Shown: positions 1-7,683, numbered from the stretch's first letter. The stretch is DNA of 22,107 nt from an uncultured Kiritimatiellota bacterium (GCA_934635385.1 CAKTZI010000053.1:1-22107); one strand, 5' to 3'. The notes: a model not told the origin generated them from the letters alone. Numbers and translations: made by a program.

Positions 1-20
1 CCCCCCCCCCCCCACCCCCC
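1..20. other. C-homopolymer at window edge
   Basis: The first 20 bases are all C except one A at position 14. The run is in frame with the following regulator gene and would encode mostly proline just before the first recognisable sensor-domain residues. Homologues do not normally start with a polyproline run, so this is probably a contig-end artefact or low-complexity sequence rather than real N-terminal coding sequence. Confidence 0.6.
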
Positions 21-1177
21 AGCAGCAGAAATATCGCGTCATCGTCGTGATGGACATGTCCGCCTTTGCCGGGAAGGAGAAGCTTTCCGGCATCCTTGAC
101 TTCCGGGGCGAGGGCCGTATCTGGGAAATCCAACTCATGTGCGCCGACGAGGGGCTGACGGCGGAACGCCTCCGCCAGGCGCGGCGCGACCGGATCGACG
201 GCTGCATCCTGCTCTGCTTCCCGACGACGGAACAGCTGCACGGCATCGTCCAGAGCGGCATCCCGTTCGTCGTCGAGACGGACAACCGGCTGCTGGACGG
301 CCTGCCGCGCCAGGCGGCCGCCATCTCCCTCGACACGGAGGCGCTCACGAAAGCCGCCGCCGACCACTTCACCGCGCAGCACGTCTTCCACGACTTCGGC
401 TACGTCGGCGACAAGGACGGCTGCTTCTGGTCGGCTGACCGCGCGCGGGCGTTCGTGCGCCAGCTGAAGGCGCAGGGACACGCCTGCCGGACGATTCCGG
501 TCATGAGCCGACACCTGGGCGACTGGCTCAGGTCGCTCGCGAAGCCCGCCGCCATCCTGGCCGCCAATGACGAGACGGCCGCGCGCGTCCTCCGCACGGC
601 GCGCCGCGAGGGCCTTGAGACACCCAAGGACATCGCCCTTCTCGGAATCGACGACAACGCGGCGTTCTGCGACCCGATCGCCCTCGACTCGATCGCCATC
701 GACTTCCGCGCCGGCGGACGGCTGGCGGCCGAGCTGCTGGAGCGCATCCTGATGAAACGGCTTCCGATCCGCCCGACCGTGAACTACTACGGCATCACGG
801 GCATCGGCACGCGCGGCTCGTCCGTCCGAATCGGCGCGGCGTTCGAGCTGGTCCGGCGCGCCCTGGCGTTCATCGACGCGAAAGCCTGTTCGCGCATCGG
901 CGTGGACGACGTCGCGCGCCATCTCGGCGTCTCGCGGCGGCTGGCCGACCTGCGCTTCCGCGAGGCGCTCGGCGGCACGATCGCGGACAGCATCCGCAGC
1001 CGACGCATCCGCGAGGCCAAGCGGCTGCTGGCCGAGACGGACACGCCCATCGCGGACATCGCCGACGCCGTCGGCCTCTCAAGCGTCAATCACCTCAAGA
1101 ACATCTTCCTGCGCCACGTCGGCACCACGATGCGCGCCTACAGGAAAACAGACTCCTTCACTTCACGAGGTCTTTGA
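2..1177 (+). CDS. XylR-type AraC-family transcriptional regulator, 5' partial
   Basis: Sugar-responsive DNA-binding regulator with a LacI/periplasmic-binding-protein-like effector domain fused to a C-terminal AraC helix-turn-helix pair, the arrangement of E. coli XylR. The reading frame is open to the left edge. The residues KYRVIVVMDMSAFAGKEK just before and after position 50 match the first strand and helix of the sensor domain, so the GTG at 47 and ATG at 50 are probably internal and the true start is at or beyond the edge. The sensor domain runs to about base 830. The AraC domain covers about 840-1160 and contains DVARHLGVSRRLADLRFREA and IADIADAVGLSSVNHLKNIF. It is the only plus-strand gene and its 3' end overlaps the alkaline phosphatase gene by 20 nt, tail to tail. 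Its targets are probably outside the window. The effector is unknown. Confidence 0.85.
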   Translation, partial: PPPPTPQQQKYRVIVVMDMSAFAGKEKLSGILDFRGEGRIWEIQLMCADEGLTAERLRQARRDRIDGCILLCFPTTEQLHGIVQSGIPFVVETDNRLLDGLPRQAAAISLDTEALTKAAADHFTAQHVFHDFGYVGDKDGCFWSADRARAFVRQLKAQGHACRTIPVMSRHLGDWLRSLAKPAAILAANDETAARVLRTARREGLETPKDIALLGIDDNAAFCDPIALDSIAIDFRAGGRLAAELLERILMKRLPIRPTVNYYGITGIGTRGSSVRIGAAFELVRRALAFIDAKACSRIGVDDVARHLGVSRRLADLRFREALGGTIADSIRSRRIREAKRLLAETDTPIADIADAVGLSSVNHLKNIFLRHVGTTMRAYRKTDSFTSRGL

Positions 1178-2564
1178 GCCGTTTCGCGAGATCCGTGTTG
1201 TCGATGAAGCCGACGAACCGCTCCGCGCCCGGCCCCTGCGCCGTCGTCAGCACGGGCAGCGCCGTGTGCGCACCGCTCGTCCAGCCAATGCCGCACTTGT
1301 GCGAGAAGATCGCCTTCACGGCCGTCGGCAGATGCGAGATCTTCTGCGCGTCATATGCCTCGTTCTCCTTCTTGCCGGCACGGGCCAACTTGAGGTCGTG
1401 GGCGAAGGCTGTTTCGAGCTCCTTCCGCTCGTCCGCCGTGATCGCCATCGGGTTCTGCTTCGTGTCCGCCGTCGTGAAGTCAAAACCGAAATTCGCGGCA
1501 AGGAACGGCTCCAGTGCGGCGAAGTCGGCGGGGCGCGTCTGGCGGATGTGCCGGACAAGCGCGTCCGTCGAGCACTTCTGGTTCACGAGGCGATCCATGT
1601 AGAAGGCATAGCCCGTCGCGGCGAAGCCCATCGTCATGCCGCCCGTCTCGTGGTCGCCCGTGACGACGACCAACGTCTCGGAATGCGTCTTCTGGAAGTC
1701 GAGCGCGACCTTCACCGCGTCGTCCAGCGCGAGGACGTCGCGCAGGTTCGTCGCCGCGTCGTTGGCGTGACCGGCCCAGTCGACCTTGCCGCCCTCGACC
1801 ATCATGAAGAAGCCGCCGGGATTCGGCGCGAGCAGCTCAAGCCCCTTCGCCGTCAGTTCCGCGAGCGTCGGGATGCCCTGCCACGACCCGGCGTCGATCG
1901 AATACGGCATCGGGCCGTCGCACGCGACGTACCAGACCTTGCCGACGCCCGGCTTCAGCGCATCGAACGCCGCGCGGTCATTCTGGATGAACGTGTAGCC
2001 CGCGTCCTTCGCCAGCGCGTAGATGTCGCCCCTGTAGCCGGGATAGGCCTTGTCATCGTGCTTCGAGAGCCCGCCGCCCGCGAAGTAGGCGAAGCCGGAC
2101 GCGAGAAGGTCGAGGCCGAGGCCATACCCTTCGCCGCGATCCTTGCGATGGCCGTAGAAGCCTGCCGGCGTCGCGTGATTGATCGTGACGGTCGTCACGA
2201 TGCCGACGGCCTTTCCGGCCTTCTGTGCGACTTCCGCGACGGACGTGAGCCGCCGCCCCTGCGCATCGAGGCCGACTGCGCCGTTCAGCGTCTTCTCGCC
2301 GCAGGCGATGGCCGTCGCCGCCGCCGCCGAGTCGGTGACGAGCGAGTTCGCCGAACACGTCCGCGTCGTCGCCTGCCACGGCAGCGCGTTCATCGCGAGA
2401 TTGCCGCGCCCGCTCTTGACCGAGAACTCGTTTGCGGTCATCCGCTGCGGCGTGGACATGCCGTCGCCGATGAAGAGAATGACGCATTTCGGGTTCGATT
2501 CCGCCGCGCACACGACGCCGACCGCGAAGACCGCAGCCACCAAGGAAAGAAGTGTCTGTTTCAT
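1158..2564 (-). CDS. phoA: Alkaline phosphatase, exported
   Basis: Periplasmic or secreted phosphomonoesterase releasing inorganic phosphate. It has 468 residues with a signal peptide at about 1-21 ending VVCA/AES. The catalytic set of the PhoA family is complete: Asp34 in IGDGM, nucleophile Ser79 in VTDSAAAATA, His130/Thr132 in NHATPAGF, Glu257 in MVEGG, Asp262 and His266 in DWAGH, Asp304/His305 in GDHETGG, and His433 in SGAHTALPV. Length is normal for the family. It is transcribed alone from a strong-looking promoter whose -10 ends 8 nt before the ATG, so the mRNA is probably almost leaderless. No Shine-Dalgarno sequence is seen. I see no clear Pho box, so phosphate control is not supported by the sequence. 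The gene symbol rests on family membership, not orthology. Confidence 0.93.
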   Translation of the reverse strand: MKQTLLSLVAAVFAVGVVCAAESNPKCVILFIGDGMSTPQRMTANEFSVKSGRGNLAMNALPWQATTRTCSANSLVTDSAAAATAIACGEKTLNGAVGLDAQGRRLTSVAEVAQKAGKAVGIVTTVTINHATPAGFYGHRKDRGEGYGLGLDLLASGFAYFAGGGLSKHDDKAYPGYRGDIYALAKDAGYTFIQNDRAAFDALKPGVGKVWYVACDGPMPYSIDAGSWQGIPTLAELTAKGLELLAPNPGGFFMMVEGGKVDWAGHANDAATNLRDVLALDDAVKVALDFQKTHSETLVVVTGDHETGGMTMGFAATGYAFYMDRLVNQKCSTDALVRHIRQTRPADFAALEPFLAANFGFDFTTADTKQNPMAITADERKELETAFAHDLKLARAGKKENEAYDAQKISHLPTAVKAIFSHKCGIGWTSGAHTALPVLTTAQGPGAERFVGFIDNTDLAKRLKDLVK

Positions 2565-2572
2565 GTTTGGGA

Positions 2573-2602
2573 AGTATACCCCATCAGCCGTTCGATTGTC
2601 AA
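2573..2602 (-). promoter_or_regulatory. Alkaline phosphatase promoter
   Basis: On the minus strand a consensus -35 TTGACA (2602-2597) is followed by an 18-bp spacer and a -10 TATACT (2578-2573). Only 8 nt separate the -10 from the ATG at 2564, so the predicted start of transcription lies within about two bases of the start codon. It lies in the short gap after the MlaE-type gene. Confidence 0.7.
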
Positions 2603-2624
2603 CCCGACGGGCTCAAGCCGAACG

Positions 2625-3374
2625 TCAGGAACCCCAGACATTGCTGATGACGGCGAGGAGGCCGTCCGACACGGCGATGGCAACGATCGAGCCGACGACG
2701 GCCGAGGTCGCCGCATGGCCGACGCCGTCCGCCGTCGATCGCGTGCGCATGCCGGCCGCGCAGCCGATGAGGCCGACGAGCAGCCCGAAGCCCATGCTCT
2801 TGGCGAGGCCGAAGAGGATCATGGAGACGGTCGAGATCGACGTCACGTGCTGCCAGTAGACCGTCTGCGGCACGTGCATCGTCTCCAGGACGAGCGCCCC
2901 GCCCACGAGGCCCGCAATCTCCGCGAAGATCGTGAGGATCGGCATCGCGAGAATCGCCGCGACGACGCGCGGCAGGACGAGGAAGCGGACGGGCGGCAGC
3001 CCCATCGTCGTCAGCGCGTCCAGCTCCTCGTCGACCTTCATCGTGCCGATCTCCGCCGCGAACGCGCTGCCCGTGCGGCCCGCGAGGATGATGGCCGTGA
3101 TGATCGGCCCCAGCTCGCGGAAGAGCGCGATCGCCAGCATGTCGGAGACGTAGACCTCGACGCCGAACATCTGAAGCGCCGCCGCACACTGGAACGCGAG
3201 GATAACGCCGAGGAGGAAGCCGACGCCGATCGTCACAGGGAAGCCGTCGAACGACGCGCGCTGGAACGCGAGCGCCGCGTCGCCCGCGCGGAACTGGCGC
3301 GGATGGAAGACCGCCGACACGGCGCAGCACGCGGACTCGCCGAGGAACGACAGGAAGGTGAGGAAGCCGCGCAT
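2625..3374 (-). CDS. mlaE: MlaE/YrbE-family ABC transporter permease
   Basis: Inner-membrane permease of the Mla/MCE lipid-transport family, which moves phospholipids or other hydrophobic molecules between membranes. The 249-residue protein has the family hallmark block ELGPIITAIILAGRTGSAFA followed by AEIGTMKVDEELDALTTMG, and several hydrophobic segments. I chose the ATG at 3374 (MRGFLTFLSFLGE) instead of an upstream in-frame ATG at 3419. It overlaps the stop of the preceding lipoprotein gene by one base (TGATG), which indicates translational coupling, and the extra upstream residues look unrelated to the family. The usual ATPase (MlaF) and MCE-domain (MlaD) genes are not beside it, so partners must be encoded elsewhere if the transporter is complete. 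The subfamily cannot be fixed from sequence by eye. Confidence 0.9.
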   Translation of the reverse strand: MRGFLTFLSFLGESACCAVSAVFHPRQFRAGDAALAFQRASFDGFPVTIGVGFLLGVILAFQCAAALQMFGVEVYVSDMLAIALFRELGPIITAIILAGRTGSAFAAEIGTMKVDEELDALTTMGLPPVRFLVLPRVVAAILAMPILTIFAEIAGLVGGALVLETMHVPQTVYWQHVTSISTVSMILFGLAKSMGFGLLVGLIGCAAGMRTRSTADGVGHAATSAVVGSIVAIAVSDGLLAVISNVWGS

Positions 3375-3949
3375 CAGAACTGGGCGAGCGCCGCCGAGAC
3401 GGCCTGTGAGAACGCACACGAGAACGCGCGCGAGTAGTTGCCGTCCGCCGCGTCCGCCGAGCCTTCGCCGCGCGCCGAGGCGAAGACCGCACGATCCTCC
3501 TTCAGGAGCCGCACCGTCAGCTCGACCGTCGCGCGCCGTTCGCCCGGCGTCCGACAGTCGAGCGCGAGGCGCGTCACCGTCGTCTCGGCCACACCATCCG
3601 TCGTCAGAGGAGAGAACGACACCGCCGCACAGGACACGCCATGCACAAGAAAGGCGTCCTGCACCGCACTCTTCAACAGCGCGGCGGGCAACGCGGCAAA
3701 CTGGTTGTAGGGGTCGAACGCGAGCGAACCGTTCGGACGCAGCACGGTCAGCGTCTTCGCGTCGTACGGAGCCCGCACGGAGACCCGCAAGATGCGGACA
3801 CTGCCGCGCGACAGGCTCTCGGCCGCCGAGATGGGCTTCGCCGCCGACGCGGGCGTGAATTCAATCGTCCAGGTCGCGACTTCCGGCGGCACGGACGTCA
3901 GGCACCCCGCCACAAGCGGCAGGACGACAAGGGAAAACATGCGTTTCAT
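3374..3949 (-). CDS. ABC-type transport auxiliary lipoprotein (PqiC/LbcA-like)
   Basis: Predicted lipoprotein of 191 residues. The start MKRMFSLVVLPLVAGC gives a typical lipoprotein signal with lipobox LVAGC (Cys16). The middle of the protein, ILRVSVRAPYDAKTLTVLRP followed by AFDPYNQFAALPAALL, resembles the ABC-transport auxiliary component family (PF03886; PqiC-like). Those proteins partner MCE transport systems, and this gene is translationally coupled to the MlaE-type permease, which supports the call. I chose the ATG at 3949 because the promoter -10 ends 7 nt upstream. In-frame ATGs at 3958 (overlapping the -10) and 4012 (upstream of it) would not be on a transcript from this promoter. 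The C-terminal part has no motif I recognise. Confidence 0.72.
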   Translation of the reverse strand: MKRMFSLVVLPLVAGCLTSVPPEVATWTIEFTPASAAKPISAAESLSRGSVRILRVSVRAPYDAKTLTVLRPNGSLAFDPYNQFAALPAALLKSAVQDAFLVHGVSCAAVSFSPLTTDGVAETTVTRLALDCRTPGERRATVELTVRLLKEDRAVFASARGEGSADAADGNYSRAFSCAFSQAVSAALAQF

Positions 3950-3956
3950 GACGCGC

Positions 3957-3986
3957 ATTATACCACAGTCCGCCAGACGTCCGCAA
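3957..3986 (-). promoter_or_regulatory. Promoter of the lipoprotein-mlaE operon
   Basis: On the minus strand TTGCGG (3986-3981), an 18-bp spacer and TATAAT (3962-3957) preceded by TGG, giving an extended -10. Seven bases separate the -10 from the ATG at 3949, predicting a leaderless transcript. The same TTGCGG-N18-TGnTATAAT arrangement recurs at 21986-22015. Confidence 0.65.
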
Positions 3987-4019
3987 GGCGCAGACGACGG
4001 ACGACAAGCCAAACGCGGC

Positions 4020-4487
4020 CTAGAGGACGCCGCGCGCGCGAAGGTTGCGGATGGCCTTCTTGTAGGCGATCTGCGCCGCCGGGCTCTTGCAGGCCTTCAG
4101 GGCTTCCGCATTCCGCCGCGTCAGGAAGTCGTTCTGCCACGAGCCGTCCGGGTTCTGCGTGCGGATCATCTCCTGCACCGCCGCATCGTCACGGATCAGC
4201 GCGAGACGGTATTCGTTCTCGGCCGTCGTCGCGCGCACGGTGTAGACCCGCGCCGGCGCCGCCGACGGCACGGCGCCCGTACGGCGGGACGCGCCGAAGA
4301 CGATGCACAGCCCGACGCAGGCGAGCAGCGAGGCCGCCGCAAGATAGGCGGCCGCATGGCGGGAGCCGAAAAGCCAACGCCCGCACGGCCGCACGCCCGA
4401 CGGCGGATAGGCGTCGGTCAGCCGCTTGACGACCGCACGATAGCCGGGCCCCAGCTCGTCCAACGTTCGCTCAAGATCTTTCGTCAT
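4020..4487 (-). CDS. Single-pass membrane protein downstream of ECF sigma; possible anti-sigma factor
   Basis: A 155-residue protein with a short cytoplasmic N-terminus (MTKDLERTLDELGPGYRAVV), one transmembrane segment at about 46-66, and an exported C-terminal part. Its gene overlaps the end of the ECF sigma gene by 17 nt, the usual position of an anti-sigma factor. It lacks the HxxxCxxC zinc anti-sigma motif, so the role rests on topology and context. The exported part carries one QxxxGxW motif (Gln111, Gly115, Trp117, in QNPDGSW), the QW motif of terpene cyclases and prenyltransferases. The conserved-looking tail is AYKKAIRNLRARGVL. A single QW motif cannot form a cyclase; it may be a small interaction or sensory element. 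I recognise no named family. Confidence 0.6.
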   Translation of the reverse strand: MTKDLERTLDELGPGYRAVVKRLTDAYPPSGVRPCGRWLFGSRHAAAYLAAASLLACVGLCIVFGASRRTGAVPSAAPARVYTVRATTAENEYRLALIRDDAAVQEMIRTQNPDGSWQNDFLTRRNAEALKACKSPAAQIAYKKAIRNLRARGVL

Positions 4488-4962
4488 CGAATATCTCCTT
4501 CAGTTTCTTCAGTGCATTCGACATCCGCGACTTCACGGTGCCGACCGGGATTCCCAGGATCTCGCCGATTTCGGCGTAGGGGAGATCCTGAAAGACCCCA
4601 AGTTCAACGACCTCGCGCAGGGGCTCCGACAGCTGCGCCAACGCCCATCGGACGTCCGCGCGCGTCCCCGGCGCGCCCAGTCCCGCCGTCGTCGGCTGCT
4701 CCCGCCCCCATCCCTCCTCGCGGCTCTCGCGGCGCGTCTGCCGCCGCAGGGCGTCGATGCGGACCTGCCGCGCGAGCACGAAAAGGAAGGTCGAGAGCTT
4801 CGCCGTCGGCTTGTATGCCGCGCGGTAGTTCCAGAGCCGCAGGTACGTCTCCTGGACGAGATCCTCTCCCTCAGAGGGTTGAACGCCCTGGCGGCAGAAA
4901 AAGTTCAGAAGGTTCTTCTCGTAGGTGCGCGCCTCGGCCAGCAGCTTTTCGCCGTCGCTCAT
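4471..4962 (-). CDS. ECF-type RNA polymerase sigma factor
   Basis: Alternative sigma factor of 163 residues with the two-domain ECF layout. Region 2 covers about 10-80 and includes DLVQETYLRLWNY and KLSTFLFVLARQVRIDALRR. Region 4 covers about 103-158 with a clear helix-turn-helix, LPYAEIGEILGIPVGTVKSR. I chose the ATG at 4962 because it overlaps the stop of the upstream CvpA gene (ATGA), and because residues predicted farther upstream are an arginine-rich translation of the CvpA gene in another frame. It is followed with 17 nt of overlap by a membrane protein that may be its anti-sigma factor. Its regulon is unknown; none of the minus-strand promoters described here shows an obviously distinct ECF-type signature. 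Confidence 0.9.
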   Translation of the reverse strand: MSDGEKLLAEARTYEKNLLNFFCRQGVQPSEGEDLVQETYLRLWNYRAAYKPTAKLSTFLFVLARQVRIDALRRQTRRESREEGWGREQPTTAGLGAPGTRADVRWALAQLSEPLREVVELGVFQDLPYAEIGEILGIPVGTVKSRMSNALKKLKEIFDDERS

Positions 4963-5375
4963 AGGCCCCCCAGCAGCGCATGCGCCTGATCCAGCAGGAC
5001 GGAGTTGACCGGCCAGAGATCCGTGAGGACGAGCAGATGGGCCGCCGCCAGCGCAAGGGCGAAGCCGCTCACGGCGGCAACAAGGAAGCCGAAGATCGCG
5101 TCCCCCGGCTGGGCGAGGATGTTGTGGACGACCAGCCGGACGATCTTCCGCGCGAGGCCGAACGCCACGAGCGCGAGCGCGAGGGACGCAAGCGCGCGCG
5201 CCCAGGCGGCGTCGAACCAGGCGAGCGACGCCGACCAGGCGAGCCGCCCCGCCGCCGCCCCGCCGACCGTGCCGGCGAGAAAGGCGAGCGCGCCCGAAAA
5301 GCCGCCGACAAGCCCGAAGAACGCCGCGACGGCCGCGACGCCGAGAATGACGTAATCTGCCGGCAGCATGTTCAT
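4959..5375 (-). CDS. CvpA family membrane protein
   Basis: A 138-residue integral membrane protein with about four hydrophobic segments, starting MNMLPADYVILGVAAVAAFFG and containing GFSGALAFLAGTVGGAAAGR. This resembles the CvpA (colicin V production) family, whose members are small four-helix inner-membrane proteins linked to envelope stress tolerance. Length is slightly short for the family, and the C-terminus ends abruptly at DQAHALLGGL. The gene leads an operon with an ECF sigma factor (4-nt overlap) and a membrane partner, which suggests an envelope-stress module. An alternative ATG lies two codons downstream, and no strong ribosome site distinguishes them. The sequence is too divergent to exclude another small four-helix family. 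Confidence 0.7.
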   Translation of the reverse strand: MNMLPADYVILGVAAVAAFFGLVGGFSGALAFLAGTVGGAAAGRLAWSASLAWFDAAWARALASLALALVAFGLARKIVRLVVHNILAQPGDAIFGFLVAAVSGFALALAAAHLLVLTDLWPVNSVLLDQAHALLGGL

Positions 5376-5455
5376 TTCGAGCCAAGGAGTTCCTGAACGA
5401 GTGAATCAGCGAAAAGCATAGTTGGCTTGAGCCCTTTCAGTCTTGACGGACGCAT

Positions 5456-5464
5456 ATTATATCA
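5456..5464 (-). promoter_or_regulatory. Extended -10 promoter of the cvpA-sigma operon
   Basis: On the minus strand TGA followed by TATAAT (5461-5456), an extended -10 without a recognisable -35 at 16-18 bp. The predicted transcript would have a leader of roughly 75 nt before the ATG at 5375, longer than at several other promoters in the window. Confidence 0.5.
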
Positions 5465-5507
5465 TGTTTCCGCCGCCGAGGTTTTCTCACCGTGACACAA
5501 GCGAGGC

Positions 5508-5545
5508 CGTTTGTGCCGCCCAATCGCGCGATTGCCCCCCAAACG
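5508..5545. terminator. Nested inverted repeat after the amidase gene; possible terminator
   Basis: A perfect 14-bp palindrome CAATCGCGCGATTG (5521-5534) sits inside outer arms CGTTTG (5508-5513) and CAAACG (5540-5545). It lies just downstream of the amidase stop and upstream of the next promoter, where a terminator for the thrH-nadA-galM-amidase operon is expected. There is no T-tract, so intrinsic termination is uncertain; a protein-binding site is also possible. Confidence 0.4.
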
Positions 5546-5552
5546 AGGCGTT

Positions 5553-6497
5553 TCATCGCTCCGGCTCGTCCGCGCGGAACGACACAGGCCCCTGCGCGCA
5601 CCAGTCGGCGATGCCGGCGGCGATGGCGGCGGCGACCTTCTGCCGCCGCTCGCGGTTCCAGCAGTCGAGCTCGCCCTCCGGCGTCGTCAGGAAGTCCGTC
5701 TCGACGAGACAGGACGGAATCTCCGGATTGCGCGTGACGGCGAAATTCGCGCGCTGGACGCCGTTGTTCCTGAGCGTCTCGCCGAACGCCGCCGCCATGC
5801 GGGCGTTGATCGCCCGCGCCAGCTCGAGGCCGATGTCGTTCCAGGCGTAGACGGCATGATAGCGGATGCGCCGGGGATCCCGGTCAACCGGCGGCGCATT
5901 GTGGTGGATGGACACGAACGCGTCCGCCCCCTGCGCATGCGCGACTTTCGGACGGTCATAGAGCGGCACCGTCACGTCGTCCTCGCGCGTCATCACGACA
6001 CGTGCGCCAAGATTCGTCAGCGCGGCCCGGACGTTCTTCGCGAGCGCGAGGTTCAGGTCTGACTCCTTGAGGCCGTGCGGACTCATCGCCCCCGTCTCGG
6101 CGCCGCCATGCCCCGCGTCGACGACGACCGTGAGCGCCGACGGTTCCGCCGCCGGACGCGCCTTCGGCGTGTCGCCCGCAAACGGCAGCTTCGCGTAGGC
6201 TTTCGGACGGGCGGGCGCGGCGGTCGCGGCAGACGGCATCGCCGCGCGCACGGGACGCTTCCCGACGGTAAACGTCCGCCGAACGCCCGCGACCTCGACC
6301 ACGTTCGTGCCCTCGACGACCTCGACGAGCGTGACCCAGCCGCCGAGCGGATGGACGGGCACGTCACGCCCTTGCACGACGACGTTGGTCACGCCAGGCT
6401 CGACCGCGCCGGACACATAACACCGTTCGACGAACGGCAACCGCTGCCCTTCCTTCGGGAAGGCGATGACGGCGGCAAGGACGAAAGCCTCCAGCAT
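5553..6497 (-). CDS. N-acetylmuramoyl-L-alanine amidase (Amidase_3), exported
   Basis: Zinc-dependent cell-wall amidase that cuts between MurNAc and L-alanine. It has 314 residues: a short N-terminal hydrophobic stretch (MLEAFVLAAVIAF) as probable export signal, a small beta-rich region at about 18-80, an Ala/Pro-rich linker at 83-120, then an Amidase_3 domain at about 122-300. Catalytic residues are visible: His130 in VVDAGHGG, Glu145 in GLKESDLNLALA, His198 in SIHHNA, and Glu266 in CLVETDFLTT. The start at 6497 is 18 nt after the galM stop. It has no convincing ribosome site, so translation may depend on coupling. It is the last gene of a thrH-nadA-galM-amidase string. It probably acts in daughter-cell separation or peptidoglycan turnover. 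Confidence 0.9.
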   Translation of the reverse strand: MLEAFVLAAVIAFPKEGQRLPFVERCYVSGAVEPGVTNVVVQGRDVPVHPLGGWVTLVEVVEGTNVVEVAGVRRTFTVGKRPVRAAMPSAATAAPARPKAYAKLPFAGDTPKARPAAEPSALTVVVDAGHGGAETGAMSPHGLKESDLNLALAKNVRAALTNLGARVVMTREDDVTVPLYDRPKVAHAQGADAFVSIHHNAPPVDRDPRRIRYHAVYAWNDIGLELARAINARMAAAFGETLRNNGVQRANFAVTRNPEIPSCLVETDFLTTPEGELDCWNRERRQKVAAAIAAGIADWCAQGPVSFRADEPER

Positions 6498-6515
6498 CAG
6501 GACGGACTGTTCAGC

Positions 6516-7658
6516 TCACTCCGCGAAGAAGCGGTATTCGGTTCGGCTCTTGAACGTCTCGCCGGGCCGGAGAACCGTTGACGGGAAGTCGGGGCGGTTC
6601 GGCGAGTCCGGCGCGTGCTGCGTCTCCAGCGCGACGCCCGCGTACTGCGGCAGCGTCCGGCCCGCCGTCTTCGTCGGCAGCGTCCCGTCCATGTTCTGCG
6701 CGCCGTACATCTGCAGGCACGGCTCGGTCGTCCAGACCTCCAGCCGGCGGCCCGACACGGGGTCGCGCAGGGTCGCCGCCGGATGCAGCTCGCCCAGCGT
6801 GCCGCGCAGGACGAAGTTGTGGTCGTACCAGCCGTCCATCGGCCAGTTCGCCGGCTGGGCGGCCATCCACGCGGCGCGCGCGCCGATCGGACGCGGCGAC
6901 GTGAAGTCGAAGCCCGTCCCCTTCACCGGCGCGTTCTGCGTCGGGATGAGGCCCGCGTCCGTCTGCGTGTAGCTGTCCGCAAAGACCTGAAGCTCCTGCT
7001 TCAACACGTCGCCGCTCGCCTCGCCCGCGAGATTCCAGTAGCTGTGGTGAGTCAGGTTGAGGACGGTCGGCTTGTCCGTCGTCGCCTCGTAGTCGACCGT
7101 CCAGACGTTCGTCGGGAGGACGCGGTACGTGACCTTGCAGTTGACCGTGCCGGGGAAGCCCATGTCGCCATCCGGCGAGACGAGCGACAGCACAATCCCG
7201 ACCGTCTCGCCCTCGACGAACGGACGCGCCTGCCAAACCTTCGTGTCCCAGCCGTCCGGCCCGCCGTGGAGGTTGTTGTGGCGCGGCGGCTTGTCCTCGC
7301 TGATCGGCAGCTGATACGCCTTGCCGTCGAGCGTGAACTTGCCGTCGCGGATGCGGTTGCCGAAGCGGCCGATGAGCGTGCCCATCGAGAAGCCGTTCCG
7401 CTCGTATTCCGCCGCCGTGTTCCAGCCGAGCGTGACGTCCGCGAGGTTTCCGAAGCGGTCCGGCGCGTAGCAGCGCACGAGCCGCCCGCCGTAGTCGGCG
7501 ACGTCGAGGACAAGCCCGCCCGCGCCGCGCAGGGTGTAGAGCGTCGTCTCCGTGCCGTCCGAGAGACGCCCGAAGCTCCGCTTCGTCGGCGGCTCCACCG
7601 CCGCCACCAATGAACCGGCCGCACACGCGGCCGCAACCGTCAGAACAAGTTTCTTCAT
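6516..7658 (-). CDS. galM: Aldose 1-epimerase (mutarotase), exported
   Basis: Interconverts alpha and beta anomers of aldoses. It is a 380-residue protein with a signal peptide (MKKLVLTVAAACAAGSLVAA), so it should act outside the cytoplasm. Family motifs are present: GTLIGRFGNRI, NNLHGGPDGWD (His131), NLTHHSYWNLAG (catalytic-type His205), YDHNFVL, and LETQHAPDSPN (catalytic base Glu345). I chose the ATG at 7658 because an AAGGAG ribosome site lies at ideal spacing before it and the signal peptide begins there. An in-frame upstream start at 7733 lies inside nadA. The gene follows nadA by 25 nt. Export suits preparing sugars for uptake rather than the Leloir pathway. Confidence 0.93.
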   Translation of the reverse strand: MKKLVLTVAAACAAGSLVAAVEPPTKRSFGRLSDGTETTLYTLRGAGGLVLDVADYGGRLVRCYAPDRFGNLADVTLGWNTAAEYERNGFSMGTLIGRFGNRIRDGKFTLDGKAYQLPISEDKPPRHNNLHGGPDGWDTKVWQARPFVEGETVGIVLSLVSPDGDMGFPGTVNCKVTYRVLPTNVWTVDYEATTDKPTVLNLTHHSYWNLAGEASGDVLKQELQVFADSYTQTDAGLIPTQNAPVKGTGFDFTSPRPIGARAAWMAAQPANWPMDGWYDHNFVLRGTLGELHPAATLRDPVSGRRLEVWTTEPCLQMYGAQNMDGTLPTKTAGRTLPQYAGVALETQHAPDSPNRPDFPSTVLRPGETFKSRTEYRFFAE

Positions 7659-7683
7659 TTTTGCTTTCTCCTTAAAGTTTTTT

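Noticed and set aside
1266..3437. Plus-strand open frame of 723 codons across phoA and mlaE
   Set aside because: Low-complexity Arg/Glu/Asp-rich translation, antisense to two genes with complete catalytic or family motifs.
4471..5385. A single 304-residue protein containing the sigma factor
   Set aside because: The upstream part is an arginine- and glycine-rich out-of-frame reading of cvpA; the ATG at 4962 overlaps the cvpA stop and begins sigma homology.
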